A stretch of DNA of 64,000 nt, taken from Gemmatimonadota bacterium (lineage in GTDB: Bacteria; Gemmatimonadota; Gemmatimonadetes; Longimicrobiales; Gaopeijiaceae). A program made the translations under genes and the position numbers. Location of the stretch: positions 1-64,000 of the forward strand of contig JACZXQ010000013.1 of NCBI GenBank assembly GCA_022571515.1, given 5' to 3'. How positions within the stretch are numbered: position 1 is the first letter of the stretch; every line of letters starts with the position of its first letter. Under the pieces are notes generated by a model. The model worked only from the letters and a program-made list of their open reading frames with translations. It had not been told where the DNA came from and made no database searches. Below, in pieces: positions 7,710-16,861 of the stretch.

Positions 7710-9580
7710 AGACACGCCACCCGCTGGTACGCCGCCGGCGGGCACGCGTAGCCTACGGAGTGATCGTGCTCCTCATGGGCACTTTGGCCGCGGTTTTCTT
7801 CCGGGTTCAGGTGTTCCGCTCCAGCGAGTGGATGCTCCGCGCCGAGTCCAACCGGCTACGCCCACTCCCGATCCCGGTGCCGAGGGGCACCATCTTCGAT
7901 CGGCACGGACACATTATGGCAGATAACGTTCCCGGGTACGCCGTCACCGTGTTGCCTGGTCCTCCGGACTCGGTGCGCGCAACCCTGCAGCGTATGCGCC
8001 GGTACATGGACCTGCCCGACGCCCTCATCGGACGGTTGCTCGGTACGCTTCGGAACAACGGGTGGCAGCGACTGGTCGTGGATGCCGACGCCGACTTCGA
8101 GGTCGTGAGCAAGTTGGAGGAACACCGCAGCGAGTTTCCGGATGTCTACATCGAGATGAGACCTCGCCGGCGATACCCCGCCGGAGCCGCTGCGTCTCAT
8201 GTCCTGGGGTACCTGGGGGAGATCACCTCGGACGAGTTGGACTCGAGAGCGTTTGCGGAGGGCGGGTACGCTTCTGGAATGGTGGTCGGCAAGACCGGCA
8301 TCGAGCGAGAGTACGAATCCGAGATCCAGGGGCGGCGCGGGCTCCGCTACGTGGAGGTAGACGCCAGGGGGCGGCGCATCGTTGGAGATTTCGCGGGCTT
8401 CGCCGCCGATCCTGGCGCTCCAGGGCAGGACCTCCACCTCAACCTGGACATGGAACTCCAGCAGTGGATCCACCGAATCTTCCCCGATTCGCTTTCTGGT
8501 GCGGTCGTGGCCCTGGACCCGGCCGACGGCGGCGTACTGGCGCTTTATTCTGCGCCCACGTTCGATCCCAACGCCTTCGTCGGAGGAATCGGCGCCGCAC
8601 CCTGGAGCCGACTCAGCACCGACGAGCGAAGGCCCTTGTTCAACCGGGCGGTAATGGGCCTGTATCCGCCCGCTTCGACGTGGAAGCTGGCCACCGCCGC
8701 CATCGCCCTCGACCGGGGCGTTATCACGCCCGACGAGACGATGCCCATGCCGTGCACCGGCTCTTTCTGGTGGGGAAATCGCGAATGGCACTGCTGGGGG
8801 AGGTCCAACCACGGCTTCCTTGACCTGGCCGGCGCCATCGCGCACTCGTGCGACGTCTACTTCTATCAACTCGGATTGAAGCTGGGGCTTCAGGGGCTGA
8901 TCGATGGAGCCACGAACATCGGATTCCGTACACCCACCGGCATCGACCTTCCTCAGGAGAGCCCAGGGATATTCCCGGCGTCGAAGGAGTACTGGGTCCG
9001 CCGGTGGGGGTACACACCCACGGAAGGCGAGGCGCTCTCGCTCGCCATCGGGCAGGGTCCAAACTCCCAGACTCCCCTGAAGATCGCCCAGTTCTATGTT
9101 GCGTTGGCCCGGAATGGATCCGCACCTCCCCCATCCGTCGCGCGGGGGGTGGAGTTGGGAGAGGCCTGGAGCCTGAATCTCGAGCCCGAGCACCTCGCCG
9201 CCCTTCGGGAGGGTCTGCGCAGGGTCACGGCCCCAGGAGGCACCGCCCATGTCGAGACCACCCTGGAGTATTGGGACGTGATAGGAAAGACCGGATCAGC
9301 CGAGCACGCGCTGAATCAGATGGGCCTCGCCCCCACCCATGCGTGGTTCGCCGGCATGGCGGGGCCGAAGGGCGCGGACTTCGAGATCGTCGTGGTGGCC
9401 CTGGTGGAATACGGTGGAGGGGGCTCGACCACCACCGCTCGCATCGTGGCGAAGACAGCGGACTTCTACCTGCGCCGGAAATACGACATACCCGTCGACA
9501 CCCTCCAGACGCTCGGGGAGCTCCTCCGCACCACAGGCTGGCCGTCCTGGTACCGCAGTCCTGCTGGAGCGACCCCCTGA
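7706..9580 (+). CDS. mrdA: Penicillin-binding protein 2-type transpeptidase
   Basis: 624 residues from GTG at 7706, overlapping the previous stop. One N-terminal transmembrane helix (about 17-35), a PBP dimerisation/pedestal domain, then the transpeptidase with S324-T-W-K, an SCD motif ([12 protein letters not shown]) and K528-T-G. Length and motifs match elongation-type PBP2 (MrdA), which cross-links peptidoglycan in the periplasm. No rodA, mreB, mreC or mreD lies nearby, so this is probably an accessory copy. Placement in an apparently metal-regulated unit suggests wall repair or a copper-tolerant replacement for the housekeeping enzyme, which is inference. Confidence 0.85.
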   Translation: MKTRHPLVRRRRARVAYGVIVLLMGTLAAVFFRVQVFRSSEWMLRAESNRLRPLPIPVPRGTIFDRHGHIMADNVPGYAVTVLPGPPDSVRATLQRMRRYMDLPDALIGRLLGTLRNNGWQRLVVDADADFEVVSKLEEHRSEFPDVYIEMRPRRRYPAGAAASHVLGYLGEITSDELDSRAFAEGGYASGMVVGKTGIEREYESEIQGRRGLRYVEVDARGRRIVGDFAGFAADPGAPGQDLHLNLDMELQQWIHRIFPDSLSGAVVALDPADGGVLALYSAPTFDPNAFVGGIGAAPWSRLSTDERRPLFNRAVMGLYPPASTWKLATAAIALDRGVITPDETMPMPCTGSFWWGNREWHCWGRSNHGFLDLAGAIAHSCDVYFYQLGLKLGLQGLIDGATNIGFRTPTGIDLPQESPGIFPASKEYWVRRWGYTPTEGEALSLAIGQGPNSQTPLKIAQFYVALARNGSAPPPSVARGVELGEAWSLNLEPEHLAALREGLRRVTAPGGTAHVETTLEYWDVIGKTGSAEHALNQMGLAPTHAWFAGMAGPKGADFEIVVVALVEYGGGGSTTTARIVAKTADFYLRRKYDIPVDTLQTLGELLRTTGWPSWYRSPAGATP

Positions 9581-9601
9581 GATTACCGAGCCGGGGGGAA
9601 G

Positions 9602-9805
9602 TTGATTCACTGGCCCACGATTCCGACGCTGGTCCTCTCCCCGGTGATCGTCTGGGCGTACCTGAGGCTCCGGGCTCGAGAGGAAAACGCCATGATCGAG
9701 CGTTTCGGAGACGCCTATGTCGAATACCGTGGACGTGTGCCCGCAGTGTCCCGGGCCCCTGCAGAACGATGGAACTCTCGACGGAGGAGCGTATGCCTGC
9801 GGTAA
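9602..9805 (+). pseudogene. C-terminal remnant of an isoprenylcysteine-methyltransferase-like protein
   Basis: The frame starting TTG at 9602 reads WPTIPTLVLSPVIVWAYLRL followed by AREENAMIERFGDAYVEYRG and a short basic tail. This is the last helix plus the ERFGxxYxxYRxRVP signature of ICMT/PEMT-family membrane methyltransferases. The earlier three or four helices and the SAM site are missing, so this is a remnant downstream of PBP2. After about 9760 the frame loses coding character. Confidence 0.5.
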
Positions 9806-9866
9806 CGCATACGGTTCCGATCCTGGACCTCAGCTGCGGTGGCGGTTCGCTCGACGTGAACCCTCC

Positions 9867-9899
9867 TTCACGTCCCCCTCACCACCGCTTCATCCGATT
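9867..9899 (+). promoter_or_regulatory. Three-step 11-bp TTCA box (site 2), upstream of rnfE-rnfA
   Basis: TTCA at 9867, CTCA at 9878 and TTCA at 9889, again exactly 11 bp apart (TTCACGTCCCC, CTCACCACCGC, TTCATCCGATT). The rnfE start follows at 9985. A clear -10 is not seen. The box is the same design as at 6440, 14152 and 21295, placing the Rnf pair in the same predicted regulon. Confidence 0.6.
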
Positions 9900-9984
9900 C
9901 GCGACAGCATCCGTGGTAGCGCTTCCCGGGACCCGGGAGGCAGATGTGTCGAACGCTGATTAGCTCACGAGGCGACCTCGAATC

Positions 9985-10653
9985 ATGTCGGCGAAGAAAC
10001 GCCGCACTGCGACAGACGATCTGCTCCGGGGGGTGTGGAGAGAGAACCCCGTTCTGGTTCAACTGCTCGGGCTCTGCCCGGCCCTGGCCGTCACCAACAG
10101 CGTGGTCAACGGGCTCGCGATGGGGATCGCCACACTGGCGGTGATCCTCTGCTCCAACTTCCTGGTCTCCCTCTTCAAGCATTGGATCCCCGACGCCATC
10201 CGCATCTCCACCTACGTGCTGGTCGTAGCCACGTTCGTCACGGTGGTCGACCTGCTCCTGGCGATGATCTTGCCCGAGGTCCAGAAAGCGCTCGGTGCCT
10301 TCGTCTACCTGATCGTCGTCAACTGCATGATCCTTTCACGTCAGGAGGTCTTCGCATCCAAACAGCCGGTAGGACGCTCGATCCTCGACGCGGCCGGCAC
10401 GGGCCTTGGATTCCTCATCGCGCTTCTCCTCATGGGGTCGATCCGTGAGGTGATAGGATCGGGGACCTTCCTGGGCTTCAGTCTCTTCGGCCCTTCGTAT
10501 CAGCCGTGGACGGTGATGATTCTGCCGCCGGGAGGGTTCTTCACGATCGGCTTCATACTACTGGCGCGGAACTGGCTGACGGCACGGAAGGACCGACGCT
10601 CTGCGACGCGCAGGTGGCCCCATGATCTCTCTTGGGAGAGGCCCGCCGCATGA
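9985..10653 (+). CDS. rnfE: Electron transport complex subunit RnfE (NqrD-like)
   Basis: 222 residues, six hydrophobic segments. The N-terminal block NPVLVQLLGLCPALAVTNSV is diagnostic for RnfE/RsxE/NqrD. C31 (LGLCPA) and C114 (VVNCMIL) are the two half-membrane cysteines that, with those of RnfA, hold the intramembrane [2Fe-2S] cluster in Rnf/Nqr. The C-terminus after about 200 is charged and variable. It overlaps rnfA by four bases (ATGA). The other subunits (RnfB, C, D, G) are absent on both sides, so this pair is orphan here; see findings. Confidence 0.85.
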   Translation: MSAKKRRTATDDLLRGVWRENPVLVQLLGLCPALAVTNSVVNGLAMGIATLAVILCSNFLVSLFKHWIPDAIRISTYVLVVATFVTVVDLLLAMILPEVQKALGAFVYLIVVNCMILSRQEVFASKQPVGRSILDAAGTGLGFLIALLLMGSIREVIGSGTFLGFSLFGPSYQPWTVMILPPGGFFTIGFILLARNWLTARKDRRSATRRWPHDLSWERPAA

Positions 10654-11228
10654 ACGGTCTGGTCTGGATCTTCATCTCGGCGATGCTGGTGAACAACTTC
10701 ACCTTCTTCTACTTCCTCGGTCTCTGCCCCTTCATGGGTATTTCCGGAAGGGTGGAGACCGCACTTCGTATGGGTGGAGCCAACGTGTTCGTCCTGGTCG
10801 TGACGTCTGTCACCGCGTGGGTCCTGAACACCTTCATCCTCCCCTACGCCCCGTTCCTCCGGCTGATATCGTTCATCGTCGTGATCGCGTCGGTCGTTCA
10901 GATCGTGGAAATGACCATCAAGAAGTTCAGCCCTCGGCTCTTCCGGGAGCTGGGGATGTTCCTTCCACTGATCACCACGAACTGCGCGATTCTCTATCTC
11001 GCCATCTTTCAAACGAATCGTGGATACGACTTTCTGGAAGGTCTGGTCTTCGCGATCGGGGCCGGGGCGGGACTCACGCTCGCTCTCGTACTCATGGCCT
11101 CCATCAGGCAGCAGGTCGATCTGTCTGACGTGCCCGAGATAGCGAAGGGATCGGCCCTCGTCTTCCTGATCGCCGGTGTCCTCTCCCTGGCGTTCATGGG
11201 CTTCGCGGGCCTTTTTGGCGGCATATGA
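10650..11228 (+). CDS. rnfA: Electron transport complex subunit RnfA (NqrE-like)
   Basis: 192 residues from ATG at 10650, which overlaps the rnfE stop and has GGGAGAGG upstream. LVNNFTFFYFLGLCPFMGIS is the family hallmark; C26 and C112 (TTNCAIL) complete the four-cysteine set for the membrane-embedded iron-sulfur cluster shared with RnfE. Six membrane segments with the inverted topology expected relative to RnfE. In full complexes these two proteins pass electrons across the membrane. Standing alone under a metal-type promoter, they may instead serve an accessory electron or reductant path. Confidence 0.85.
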   Translation: MNGLVWIFISAMLVNNFTFFYFLGLCPFMGISGRVETALRMGGANVFVLVVTSVTAWVLNTFILPYAPFLRLISFIVVIASVVQIVEMTIKKFSPRLFRELGMFLPLITTNCAILYLAIFQTNRGYDFLEGLVFAIGAGAGLTLALVLMASIRQQVDLSDVPEIAKGSALVFLIAGVLSLAFMGFAGLFGGI

Positions 11229-11358
11229 CAACTCTTCTCGTGCTCGTCGGCTTCGTCGTGCTCCCTCTCTCACCAACTCATCCAACTCTAAGCCGACCTC
11301 CCCTTCCTGGCCTCGTCCCTGCTCCTCGAATACCTTCAGCATGGTGGCGTGTCCTTCT

Positions 11359-11421
11359 CCCGGGCTCCAACCCGGGCTTCGTGTGAATCGTCCTTCACAC
11401 CGAAGGATACCCCGCCTTTTT
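11359..11421 (+). terminator. Tandem hairpins with T-run after rnfA
   Basis: Two adjacent hairpins: CCCGGG at 11359-11364 with 11371-11376, then CTTCGTGTGAA (11377-11387) with TTCACACCGAAG (11394-11405, one bulge). A TTTTT run follows at 11417-11421, some ten bases after the second stem, so termination is plausible but not textbook. The arms contain TTCAC/GTGAA words like the regulatory boxes. Confidence 0.4.
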
Positions 11422-11445
11422 CATTCCCATCAACTCACCCAAGTC

Positions 11446-11673
11446 TCAGGACCCGTTCCACAACTTTCGAGGATAACTCGACTTGACATCGGCCTTGGTC
11501 ATGTTTGGGCGTGGATCGGGGTGGCGCGCGGCCGCGTCGGGCACCAGCACGAGGGACAGCGCCACCACGACCACACCTGCGATTAACCAGTAGGCGGAGA
11601 GTGCACGGCGGGATCGGCCCTTCCGGCGCTTGCCCGTACCCCGTTGCGTGCGCCTCGAGTTCTTCTTGGACAT
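11446..11673 (-). CDS. Small single-pass membrane protein
   Basis: 75 residues from ATG at 11673 with an ideal site GGAAGGAGC upstream. A very basic N-terminus (KKNSRRTQRGTGKRRKGRSR) precedes one transmembrane helix (YWLIAGVVVVALSLVLV, about 28-44) and a short periplasmic tail beginning ARHPDPRPNMTKADV. That tail resembles the start of PCYCGC-motif exported proteins, but no Cys-rich part follows, so it may be a shortened relative. It is transcribed divergently from the regulator gene and has its own three-step box (11770-11802). Function unknown; regulated together with the efflux genes by inference. Confidence 0.65.
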   Translation of the reverse strand: MSKKNSRRTQRGTGKRRKGRSRRALSAYWLIAGVVVVALSLVLVPDAAARHPDPRPNMTKADVKSSYPRKLWNGS

Positions 11674-11769
11674 GGCCGCTCCTTCCGAACGGGATCTCCG
11701 TTTTACGAATGAAGAACGGGTCCGGAGGCCGTACCCGAGTGGGCAGATTCACGCTCCCAAGTTAGAGAT

Positions 11770-11841
11770 GCGGGTCTGAAAATTCGGTGAAGAGCCGATG
11801 AAGAAGCCTTCATCGAACATTCACGGATCGTTCATACGCTC
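11770..11841. promoter_or_regulatory. Back-to-back divergent three-step 11-bp boxes (sites 3 and 4)
   Basis: Facing the minus-strand small gene: TGAA ends at 11777, 11788 and 11799 (minus reading TTCATCGGCTC, TTCACCGAATT, TTCAGACCCGC) followed by TAACTT as a likely -10. Facing the regulator gene: TTCA at 11809, 11820 and 11831 (TTCATCGAACA, TTCACGGATCG, TTCATACGCTC). The six half-sites fill one short divergent control region, predicting autoregulation of the two-component pair. The 311-base gap 11674-11984 holds no gene; a TAGTAT near 11917 could be a further -10. Confidence 0.7.
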
Positions 11842-11984
11842 CCACGAGATTGTCGGGAACGGAGCTTCGTCCGGAAGGCCTCGGGGGTGGGGGACTCCCC
11901 CTTGGGCGCTGAGCCGTGGTAGTATGGGGCACGGCAGTGCGCCTTCGCGGTCAGGCACCCGCCTTGCGCCCGAGGAGTGACGAC

Positions 11985-12665
11985 ATGCGAATCCTGGTAG
12001 TCGAAGACGACAAGAAGGTTGCGAGCTTCCTCGAGAAGGGATTCCGTGAGGAGGGCTACGCCGTCGACGTGGCCCACAATGGCGTGGACGGAGGGATGAA
12101 GGCACGGGTCTACGACTACGACCTGCTGCTGGTTGACATCATGCTCCCCCAAAAGACCGGATTCGAGTTGGTACGGGAGCTTCGACAATCGGGCTCCGAC
12201 GTCCCGGTTCTCATGCTCACGGCAATGGACTCCGAGGCGGACGTCGTCATGGGCCTGGACGCGGGAGCGGATGACTACCTCACGAAGCCCTTCGGGTTCG
12301 ACGAGCTGTTCGCTCGCGTCCGGGCGCTTCTCCGTCGCGGTGGTAGCGGGCGAGGGGAACTGCTCATCTACAAGGATGTGGAGGTCGACCGCATCAAACA
12401 CGTCGCCCACCGGCAGGGCAGGCGGCTGAACCTCACGCCGAAGGAGTTCCAGCTTTTGGAGTTTTTCATCCTGCGACCGGAGCAGGTAGTTCGAAGGACG
12501 GAGCTGCTCGAGAAGGTCTGGGACCTCAACTTCGATCCCATGAGCAACGTCGTGGACGTTCACGTAGGGAACCTGCGACGCAAGCTGGGTGAAGCGGGTG
12601 AAGGTGACCTTCTCTATACTTTGCGGGGGGTCGGATACGTTTTCCAGCAGAAAGAGCCCGAGTGA
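11985..12665 (+). CDS. OmpR-family response regulator (CusR/CzcR-like)
   Basis: 226 residues from ATG at 11985 (GAGGAG upstream). Receiver domain with D51 as phosphoacceptor, acidic E8/D9-type pocket (VVEDDKK), T80 and K101 (YLTKPF). C-terminal winged-helix DNA-binding domain (about 128-222) with NVVDVHVGNLRRKLG and GVGYVF. Its stop overlaps the GTG of the kinase gene. Position beside CusABC-type efflux and seven copies of a three-step repeat indicates it senses, through its kinase, periplasmic copper/silver or a related metal and activates the regulon. OmpR-type proteins bind direct repeats about one turn apart, matching the 11-bp boxes. Confidence 0.9.
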   Translation: MRILVVEDDKKVASFLEKGFREEGYAVDVAHNGVDGGMKARVYDYDLLLVDIMLPQKTGFELVRELRQSGSDVPVLMLTAMDSEADVVMGLDAGADDYLTKPFGFDELFARVRALLRRGGSGRGELLIYKDVEVDRIKHVAHRQGRRLNLTPKEFQLLEFFILRPEQVVRRTELLEKVWDLNFDPMSNVVDVHVGNLRRKLGEAGEGDLLYTLRGVGYVFQQKEPE

Positions 12666-14077
12666 GGCGTTCATTCCGCTTTCGGCTTGCCGTGCGGTTC
12701 TCGGCGACGATCGCCGCGGGCTTTGTGGCCATTTCGGCGATGAGCCTGTTCACTCTCAGGGTCGTGCTGGATCGGGAGCTGGACGCGGGCATTCTCAACG
12801 TCGCCACGATTCAGGCCGCCTCCGTCACGGATCCTCTGTCCGGAGGGATGAGCTTCTACGAGTGGCAGTTGACACCTGACGAAGCCGCGTCCATCCAGGA
12901 CCTCAACCGCTACGCCCAGGTGTGGCGGCAGGATGGTGTGAGTCTACTCCGTAGCCGGTACATGACCGCCGACCTGCCCCTCGATCCCCAGGCGCTCGAG
13001 GAGTCGGCGGGAGGCGAATTGGTCTGGCGAGAAGCGACCTACCTGATGGCTCCGATCCGTTCGCTCTATTACCCGCTGGGGCGCCTGGGCGAGGCTCATG
13101 AAGCGCACGTGATTCAGGTGGCGGCTTCACTGGTTTCCCGGAACGACATGCTCGGCCGGTTCAGTATCGTCCTCGTGGGTATCGGCCTGTTGATGGTGGT
13201 CGGCAGCTTCGTCGGAAGCTGGTGGCTCGCGGAAAGCGCGATCCGGCCCGTCCACGAGATCACCGATCAGGCGGAGGAGATAGAGGCGGGCTCCTTGCAG
13301 AGGGGAATCAGTGTGTACGCCGAATTCGGCGAATACGAACGGCTCGTGCAGGTGTTGAATACCATGCTGGGCCGTCTCCGCAACGCTTTCGAGTCCCAGC
13401 GCCGGTTCACGGCGGATGCGAGTCACGAGCTTCGGTCACCCCTCACCGTGTTGCGGGGTGAGCTCGAGCTGGCGCTGCGGAATGAGCGTGATCCGGAAGA
13501 ATACCGCAGCGTGATATCGAGCTCCCTGGAAGAGGTCATGCGCCTTTCCAGGATCACCGACGACCTCCTGACGCTGGCTCGGTCGGACGCCGGGGGTTTT
13601 CAGGTCCGACAGCGGCCAACCGATCTCGGAGAGCAGGCATCAAGTGTGGTAGAGCGCCTGAAGTTCCGTGCCAGTGACAAAGGTGTGGCGCTGGACTTGG
13701 AGGTAACCGGAGATGCGCGAGGCATGTTCGATCCCGATCTCATGAACCAGGCTATCTGGAACCTCACAGCGAACGCGGTGAAGTTCTGCCGATCCGGCGA
13801 GGAGGCCCACGTTCTGGTAGAGGGTGACGACGCCCGGGTGAGGATCGAGGTATGGGACACGGGGCCGGGCCTGGGAGAGGCGCCGCACCGCGTGTTCGAA
13901 CGCTTCTACCGGGGAGACCAGTCCCGCACCCCCGCCGGGGACGAGGGAGGAACCGGCCTCGGCTTGGCGATTGTCCGCGCGGTCGTCGAAGCGCACGGCG
14001 GCCAGGTCCAAGCCGCCAACCGCAGGGATGGCGGAGCGATCTTCACCGTCACTCTTCCGCGCGGGAGCACCCCGTAG
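12662..14077 (+). CDS. Heavy-metal-type sensor histidine kinase (CusS-like)
   Basis: 471 residues; GTG start overlaps the regulator stop. Two membrane helices (about 12-32 and 165-187) enclose a periplasmic sensor of about 130 residues. HAMP follows, then the dimerisation box ADASHELRSPLTVLRG with H255, N-box LTANAVKF, and G-boxes DTGPGLG and GTGLGLAIV. Layout matches CusS/CzcS kinases. The sensor region has few Met/His clusters, so the exact metal cannot be read. It is intact, unlike the second kinase at 25609. Confidence 0.88.
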   Translation: MRRSFRFRLAVRFSATIAAGFVAISAMSLFTLRVVLDRELDAGILNVATIQAASVTDPLSGGMSFYEWQLTPDEAASIQDLNRYAQVWRQDGVSLLRSRYMTADLPLDPQALEESAGGELVWREATYLMAPIRSLYYPLGRLGEAHEAHVIQVAASLVSRNDMLGRFSIVLVGIGLLMVVGSFVGSWWLAESAIRPVHEITDQAEEIEAGSLQRGISVYAEFGEYERLVQVLNTMLGRLRNAFESQRRFTADASHELRSPLTVLRGELELALRNERDPEEYRSVISSSLEEVMRLSRITDDLLTLARSDAGGFQVRQRPTDLGEQASSVVERLKFRASDKGVALDLEVTGDARGMFDPDLMNQAIWNLTANAVKFCRSGEEAHVLVEGDDARVRIEVWDTGPGLGEAPHRVFERFYRGDQSRTPAGDEGGTGLGLAIVRAVVEAHGGQVQAANRRDGGAIFTVTLPRGSTP

Positions 14078-14151
14078 GATCTCGGTGAAACAAAGTCGAT
14101 CGAATCGGGCCACGCCTGGGTCCTGACCGTAGCTCGGTCCATGAAGCATCC

Positions 14152-14198
14152 TTCATCCTCCCCTCACGTTTACTTCACGATCTCGGCCTGACTATTGT
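14152..14198 (+). promoter_or_regulatory. Three-step 11-bp box and -10 (site 5), efflux operon
   Basis: TTCA at 14152, CTCA at 14163, TTCA at 14174, each 11 bp apart, then TATTGT at 14193-14198 as -10. The TolC-type gene starts at 14257 with GGAGG before its ATG. This is the probable main promoter of the 14257-20875 operon. Confidence 0.7.
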
Positions 14199-14256
14199 CC
14201 GTAATCGTCGGCCCGCGTCGGGTCTCAATTCACGACACAGCTTTATCGGAGGTTTA

Positions 14257-15582
14257 ATGGCCGCACGAACGAAGAGACGGAGGGTGCTCGGACTCCTTGC
14301 GGCGTTCCTATTGGCCGGCCCGTCGCTCCAGGCGGAAGCCGCGGGGCGCCAGGAGAGCGACGCTGGCCCCGTGACCCTGAAGGAAATCCTGGACCTCGCC
14401 CGCCAGCGGAACCCCAGGCTCCTCGCTGCTCGCTTCCTCGCGGAAGCAACATCCACCCGAGAGGACGCTGCCAGTCTTCTCCCCGATCCGACCTTGCAGG
14501 TGGGTGTCATGAACCTCGGGCTTCCTGACTTCTCTTCCTCTATGCCCGCGTCGATGGCGCCCGCGATACAGGCGATGCAGATCTTTCCGTTTCCCGGGAA
14601 GCTCTCGCTTCAGGGAGACATCGCCAAACAGACCACCGCGATGGCATGGGCTAGTGCCGAGGAACTGTGGTGGGATGTGCGAACCAAGACGGCGACCGCC
14701 TTCTACAAGCTGTACGCCACCGATCACCAGCTCCAGGTGATGGGTTCCACGCAAGAGCTTCTGGAGCAATTCGAGACGGTCGCAAAGGCGATGTACGCGG
14801 CCGGGACGGGGAGGCAGGCCGACGTCCTGAGAGCGACCGTGGAGGTCGCCCGCATCGACGCCGACATCACGAGGATGGAGTCTACCAGAGTGAGCGTGGC
14901 AGCACGACTGAACGCCCTTCTCAACCGCCCCGCGGTGACTCCAATCGGATCCCCGGTACTGGGGCTCATGCCGTCCGTGCTGCCGGCGGCAGGCGTTCTA
15001 AAGGGATGGGCTGAAGAGACACGGCCCCTGCTCGAGCGGAGTCGCATCGACGTCGACCGAGCGGATACCCGGATCGCCCTCGCCCGCAAGCAGATCTGGC
15101 CCAACCTGGGTCTAGGCGTTCAATACGGTCAAAGGAACACACCCACCGGGACTCAGCACATGGGTGGCATCATGCTTGGCTTCAGCCTACCGATCTTCGC
15201 TGGGAGCCGGCAATTCCGACTCCGGGACGAGGCCGAAGCGATGCGGCAAGTGGCCGACGCCCAGTTGGGTAACATCCGGGCACAGGTGGACGCGAAAATC
15301 GGTGAGTTCACGGCTGACCTGGACTGGTCCCGGACCCTCGTCCGGCTGTACAGGAGTGAGATCCTGCCGCAGGCGAGGGCTACCGTGGAGTCGTCGTTCT
15401 CATCGTACCGGGTCGGAACCGTGGACTTCATGACTCTCATAGACGCACAGATGGCCGTGAATCGCTTCGAGGCCGAGCTGTACGTCTTTCTCTCGAATTA
15501 TGGAACCGCAGTGGCCGAGCTGGAGCAAGTGATCGGCCGCTCTCTACCCCTCGGTGACGAGGTTTTGGCGGAGGTACCATGA
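14257..15582 (+). CDS. Outer-membrane efflux protein, CusC/TolC family
   Basis: 441 residues with a signal peptide (about 1-29) and two long alpha-helical hairpin repeats of the outer-membrane efflux family: TLKEILDLARQRNPRLLAAR at the start, and TVDFMTLIDAQMAVNRFEAE near the end. Such proteins form the trimeric outer-membrane duct of RND pumps. A Met-rich stretch (MNLGLPDFSSSMPASMAPAI) lies early, compatible with copper/silver traffic. GGAGG is 7 bases before ATG. It overlaps the next gene by four bases. Confidence 0.88.
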   Translation: MAARTKRRRVLGLLAAFLLAGPSLQAEAAGRQESDAGPVTLKEILDLARQRNPRLLAARFLAEATSTREDAASLLPDPTLQVGVMNLGLPDFSSSMPASMAPAIQAMQIFPFPGKLSLQGDIAKQTTAMAWASAEELWWDVRTKTATAFYKLYATDHQLQVMGSTQELLEQFETVAKAMYAAGTGRQADVLRATVEVARIDADITRMESTRVSVAARLNALLNRPAVTPIGSPVLGLMPSVLPAAGVLKGWAEETRPLLERSRIDVDRADTRIALARKQIWPNLGLGVQYGQRNTPTGTQHMGGIMLGFSLPIFAGSRQFRLRDEAEAMRQVADAQLGNIRAQVDAKIGEFTADLDWSRTLVRLYRSEILPQARATVESSFSSYRVGTVDFMTLIDAQMAVNRFEAELYVFLSNYGTAVAELEQVIGRSLPLGDEVLAEVP

Positions 15583-16859
15583 AAAACCGTGCACAGATCC
15601 TGCTGTCTGTCCTCCTGGTCGTGGCCGCATCGGCGACGGTCGTCCTCTACGCCCGCTCAGGGGCGTCTCAGAGCGACGCGGCCAGTGACATGGAGGGTCA
15701 CCAACATGCAGCGGCGGCCGGGGGAGGCGAGTTGAATCCGGTCAGCCTGGATGACGACATGGGACGCCGCATCGGCATCACCTACGCCACCGCCGAGTTA
15801 CGCCCTCTGGACAGGACTCTCCGATCCGTCGGAATGGTGGCCTACGACGAGACCTTGCTGGTGGACGTCAACCCCAAGATCGAGGGTTGGGTCGAGAAGC
15901 TCTACGTCGACTTCACCGGTGCCGTTGTGCGGGCGGGGCAGCCTTTGCTCGAGGTATACAGCCCCATGCTGGTATCGGCTCAGGAGGAGCTCCTTCTGGC
16001 GCGCCGCCTCGTGGACGAAACCGAATCGGAGCCTGAGACTCGGGCCGCGATCCAGGCCCGGGAGCTCCTGGAGTCGGCTCGCCGTCGACTCGATTACTGG
16101 GATATTCCCCAAGACGAGATCGCGCGGATCGAGGCCAGCGGATCCGTGACCAAGACGATCACGCTTCACGCACCCGCCAGTGGCATCGTGGTGGAGAAAA
16201 ACATCGTCCAGGGCGGCCATTTCATGCCTGGGACGAATCTCTACAGAATCGCCGACCTCAGCCGAGTCTGGGTCGAGGCCGAGGTCTTCGAGAAGGATCT
16301 GTCACTTCTCCACCTGAGACAGCGTGCTCGAGTGAGTTTCGAGGCCTACCCTGGCAAGTCGGTTCCCGCAGTGGTGACCTACGTCTATCCGACCGTCAGG
16401 ATGGAGTCCCGCACCGGGCGAGTCCGTCTGGAGCTGGACAATCGTGACCTGAGCCTGAGACCCGGAATGTACGCCAACGTCGAGTTCTCGCTTCCTACGA
16501 AGGAAGGCTCCCTGGTCGTGCCACGGTCGGCGGTCCTCACGACCGGCGAGCGATCCATCGTCTTCGTATCGGAGCACGGCATGCTGATGCCTCGTGAGGT
16601 CGTCACGGGGCTCCTGAACGGGGACGAAATCGAGATCCTCGGCGGCCTCGAGCCCGGAGAGGTGGTGGTATCGTCCGCCACCTTCCTCATCGACGCGGAG
16701 TCCAACCTGAACTCCGCCATGGACGCCATGGGCCGAATGGACGATTCGATCACAACCGAGTCTGAACAGGGAGGCCACGACCCGGCCGGGATGGGCATGG
16801 ACGAGGGAGCCCCTCGCGAAGAAGCGCAAGAGGGCCACGACATGGACAAGGGGAGCTGA
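15579..16859 (+). CDS. RND periplasmic adaptor, CusB-like
   Basis: 426 residues: N-terminal signal anchor (about 6-26), a His-containing flexible segment (DMEGHQHAAAAGG), barrel-sandwich/lipoyl segments (VNPKIEGWVEKLYVDFTG; HAPASGIVVEKNIVQGGHF), an alpha-hairpin and beta-barrel. The C-terminal tail is rich in Met, His, Asp and Glu (about 380-426), a probable metal-binding extension. CusB-type adaptors link the inner-membrane pump to the duct and transfer the metal. Its start overlaps the TolC-type gene and its stop lies 2 bases before the pump gene. Confidence 0.88.
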   Translation: MKNRAQILLSVLLVVAASATVVLYARSGASQSDAASDMEGHQHAAAAGGGELNPVSLDDDMGRRIGITYATAELRPLDRTLRSVGMVAYDETLLVDVNPKIEGWVEKLYVDFTGAVVRAGQPLLEVYSPMLVSAQEELLLARRLVDETESEPETRAAIQARELLESARRRLDYWDIPQDEIARIEASGSVTKTITLHAPASGIVVEKNIVQGGHFMPGTNLYRIADLSRVWVEAEVFEKDLSLLHLRQRARVSFEAYPGKSVPAVVTYVYPTVRMESRTGRVRLELDNRDLSLRPGMYANVEFSLPTKEGSLVVPRSAVLTTGERSIVFVSEHGMLMPREVVTGLLNGDEIEILGGLEPGEVVVSSATFLIDAESNLNSAMDAMGRMDDSITTESEQGGHDPAGMGMDEGAPREEAQEGHDMDKGS

Positions 16860-16861
16860 CC

